In this document: in pieces, positions 61,159-64,000 of the stretch
Position numbering within the stretch: position 1 is the first letter of the stretch
How the letters are laid out: the number at the start of each line of letters is the position of its first letter
Assembly: GCA_963377175.1 (NCBI GenBank)
Contig: CAUJNA010000169.1
Location: forward strand, 1,290,616 to 1,354,615
Origin: Effrenium voratum
Lineage: Eukaryota; Sar; Dinophyceae; Suessiales; Symbiodiniaceae
Direction: 5' to 3'
Length of the DNA: 64,000 nucleotides
Translations under genes and position numbers: made by a program
The notes under the pieces: generated by a model
Database searches by the model: none
The model's input: only the letters and a program-made list of their open reading frames with translations
What the model was told of the DNA's origin: nothing

Positions 61159-63059
61159 GCCATGCCCATGGGGCTCTACGATGGAGCCTTGGACAGCACA
61201 TCTCTCTTGGTCCATTTTTGGTCAATCCCCAAAACGTTAACCTTTTATTTCTGGGTCCTTTGGGCAACTGAGAAACACCTCTCCGCAAAAAGCAAGTCCA
61301 GCTCCATGTCCAGTGCTTCAAACATCACCCTTGGCTTTCAAACATCACTCATGGGGTCTGTCTCAAAATAGAGATGGGGCCGCAAAATGAGTGTTGTCGT
61401 TTTGGTATTTAAAACAAAAAAACTAAAAAGACTTGAAGCAGGAAAAGAAGCTCCACCAAAATAAGGTGTTTTGTTTCAGGCAGTGGGCGGGGCAACCCGT
61501 GAAGAAGGGAACTTGGGCCTCTCTAGCTAGCTGGTGGGGTTTGCAGTGGGGCTGCCTTGTCATCGTGGTTTGTCGCTCAGGTTGGAAATCCCTAATACAT
61601 TCAGGATGTTCCCTAAGGATTTCAAGAAACCGATGAACTATTCTAGGAAGCTCAACATCTCAAGCACACTCCCGAGTTTTGACCGCCTACTTTGGATTCA
61701 TGCCAACCTCTTAACAAGGAAACCCTGGAATCCTGCGAACTTTCCTTTGGAAACTAGTGGGCATGTTTCTTGTCGAGTTGCCACTGTTCCAAGTGAAGTC
61801 GGCCATTGGATGTGGTTCTTGGACACTTTCTGGTGGATTCGAATAGCGGAAGGGCAGTACCTGATACCTTGACCTTTAGAACTTTGAGCCGAAAGGCAGT
61901 ATGCAAAGGATCTGAGATGTTCAGCACTGCCCAAGACGAGGGATCTTAGCTCAGTTTGCAAAGGCCACATGTTTGCCAACTTGACAAGGTCCTTGGCAAG
62001 TATTGATTGCTGTTTGTGCATTGCTGCATATCCCCTGGTTTTTTGTCCGATCGGACTTGGAATAGGGAATCCCATTCCCTGTGTTGGTCTCGCAATGTTG
62101 GACCTGCTTCAATATGACCCTCCCCCCTGAATGCCAACGGTCATTTGGAGCCTCTTTACTGGAAAATTGGGGTGGGTGGATGGGTGGGTGGGTGGGTGGG
62201 TGGGTGGGTGGGTGGGTGGGTGGGTGGGTGTGGAGGGATTTTCAGGTTGAGTTGGGCTTGGACTTGCCAGTAGCCCATTCCAAGTTGCCAACTCGAAGTT
62301 CAGTGTTGCCAAAACGCAGTCACAGATTCCCAGGTCGAGGAATCATCCTGTAAATGTGAAGGCCAAGGCTTTGAACTATATAGAAATGTCAACCCCACAA
62401 ATCATGTTGCTTGTAAAGAGGACCCCGAAACAGCTCGATTGAAGCGGGTCAGCGGCTGTTGTGGGGCATTTGCTGCGAGTGACTCGTTGGCCATGCTTGT
62501 CTGGGCCACAAAATCATGGTTTGGTGGCCGTGTTTAAACCGGAGTTCCTAGATCTAAGGTGAGTAGCTAAGCGGCGTAGATACGCCTCCAATCGAACGTA
62601 CAGACTAAGTCTTTAGTTTTGGAATCTCCACCCAAAGAAAAGCTTGCCATGAAGGAGGACCTCAAGAACGGTCAGATTAAACAGGATCGGGCGCTCCTAT
62701 GGGCAACCCCTCTTTGTTTGACTGTTTGTTTGGCCTTATTGATTGAAGACAAAGAACTATGATAGTTTGGGGGCCACTTCAAAAACTGGAATTCCTAGAT
62801 TTCAGACCTTCAGTCTTGGAGCTGGGAAGGACTTAGTTGTTTGTCGTTGTTTGCCCGGATGAAAACAACTTTCTATGATAGAGACCCACACAACAGCCCC
62901 AGCGGTTGACAAAGCGGGTCCAAGAGTTATCGCGGCAGGCCAAAAACTGGAGTCTCCTGCATACTAAATGAATGGAAGCGACCTGGGGTGGTCGGCGTTC
63001 CCTTCCATTGTCGCAGTCGCACAGGAAGCAAAAACACAGCAACCCACCAACCATAAAGA
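61159..63059. other. Intron or flank, no gene recognised
   Basis: Short frames only, none matching a module segment. A (GGGT)n run lies at 62172-62232. If the module gene continues, this is part of its next intron. Confidence 0.5.
62172..62232. repeat. (GGGT)n microsatellite
   Basis: About 15 GGGT units with one GGAT near the start. Confidence 0.95.
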
Positions 63060-63245
63060 AACCCAACTAAACTAAATTAAACTAAACTGAACCAACAAAG
63101 CAAAAAGCATAAGTATAGAAGCAGGCATGCCAGTAAACATACTAACAAGCCAACACACCAAGCAAACAAAACGAAGAAAGAGAGAGAATAAAGAAAAGAC
63201 ACAAAGAAAGCAAGAAAAGACACAAAGAAAACAAGAAAAGAAGGA

Positions 63246-63285
<40 letters not shown>

Positions 63286-63908
63286 AACACAGAAACACAG
63301 AAACACGGAAAACAAAAAGACAGGAAGCAAGCAAGCAAGCAAGCAAGCAAGCAAACAAAAAATACAATAACTAAACACGCACGCACGCACGCACGCCAAC
63401 CAGCCAGCCAGCCCGAAAACAAACACGGAAGCAGGCAAGCAACTCAAAGCAGCAAAGCAGCAAACAAGCAATCAGATACTCAAACAAGCAGACAGGCAGA
63501 CAGACGGACAGACAGCCAGAGGCAGAGACAGAGGCAGAAGCAGACAGAGACAGATAGATAGGTTAGGTTAGGTTAGGTTCGGTTAGGTTAGTCAGATAGA
63601 TAGATAGATAGATAGAGAGATCGAGAGATAGAGAGAGGGACCCAGAGAACCAGATAGAGACAGATTGAGACAGTTTCCCACAACATTGGCGAGGTTGATC
63701 CAGCAAGCAGGCAAGCAAGCAGGCAAGAAAGCAGGCAAGCAGGCAAGCAAGCAGGCACGCAAGCAAGCAACCAGCCCGCCAGCCAAGCAACCACCCAACC
63801 AGCCAAGCAAGCAAGCAAGCAAGCAACCAATCAAGTCAGTCAGTCTGGCAGCCAGGCAAACAGTCAATCAGCCAGTCAGGCAGTCAGTCAATCAATCAAA
63901 CAGCTAAG

Positions 63909-63984
<76 letters not shown>

Positions 63985-64000
63985 CAAACAAGCAAACAAG
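63060..64000. repeat. Compound tetranucleotide tract
   Basis: In order: loose AAAC/AACT tracts, (GAAA)n at 63241-63284, (GCAA)n near 63327-63356, (GCAC)n near 63379, (GACA) variants, (GGTTA)n at 63561-63590, (GATA)n near 63593-63616, (GCAA)/(GCAG) mixtures to about 63850 and (ATCA)n to the end. It continues past the window. Frames here are rich in Lys/Gln/Thr or Leu/Ala/Cys and are not genes. Confidence 0.95.

Noticed and set aside
59043..59800. 212-residue Cys/Leu-rich plus-strand ORF and 201-residue minus-strand ORF
   Set aside because: Only the first 60 or so residues of the plus-strand frame (exon 31) match the module; the rest is TTGC/TTGG repeat sequence.
61159..64000. Search for the next module exon (LxxCxxxC)
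   Set aside because: Only VSQCWTCF near 62085 and VSCRVATV near 61768 contain Cys in a vaguely similar setting; spacing and phase do not fit.
1..64000. tRNA, rRNA and 5S genes
   Set aside because: No cloverleaf, GGTTCGAATCC-type T-arm or rRNA core sequence was noticed on either strand; a dedicated scan was not possible.

Overview
The window looks like nuclear DNA of a dinoflagellate. The signs are very small exons scattered through huge introns, splice junctions that fit GC-AG and GA-AG better than GT-AG, a G after almost every acceptor AG, a cysteine-rich repeat with the landmarks VWTR..GI.A, VDGG and DR.CRG that I associate with dinoflagellate PAN/Apple-like proteins, copia and Penelope-type retroelement remains, and many low-complexity tracts. 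I cannot name the genus. No rRNA, tRNA, CRISPR or bacterial-type operon was seen.

Backbone. One plus-strand gene runs through nearly the whole window and leaves it at both ends. I could thread 33 exons (29 to 150 nt, about 2.7 kb in total) from 1092 to about 61158 with every splice phase matching and no stop. They encode nine complete tandem modules of roughly 75 to 90 residues plus a partial one at each end; every module that can be checked has exactly six cysteines. Introns take up about 95 percent of the span. Under this reading 19 of 32 donors are GC, 8 are GA and only 5 are GT.

Introns as a host for mobile DNA. A TIR element of about 120 bp (six copies, all in the gene's orientation) has ends that read like splice sites (GT...AG); two further short TIR families are present. 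The exon 6 upstream intron holds a 38-bp minisatellite of about 1 kb (6750-7815). The exon 16/17 intron holds the 3' end of a decayed copia element (24.75-25.97 kb) followed by an unassigned block to about 28 kb.

Inserted element. The exon 28/29 intron is 13 kb because a 12-kb element (42092-54082) sits in it. It is bounded by two 355-bp direct repeats that I read as identical. Inside, all on the plus strand, are a gag-like ORF, a GIY-YIG plus Penelope-like reverse transcriptase reading frame interrupted by one TAG, an unknown 435-residue ORF, several small Ser/Arg- and Pro-rich ORFs, and a tandem set of four related small proteins (51225-53662) of no family I know. The compact spacing suggests a polycistronic unit; T/G-rich tracts ending in AG before several ORFs could serve as spliced-leader acceptors.

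Ends. 1-1091 and 61159-63059 hold nothing I recognise beyond short duplications and simple repeats; 63060-64000 is a compound tetranucleotide tract running off the window.
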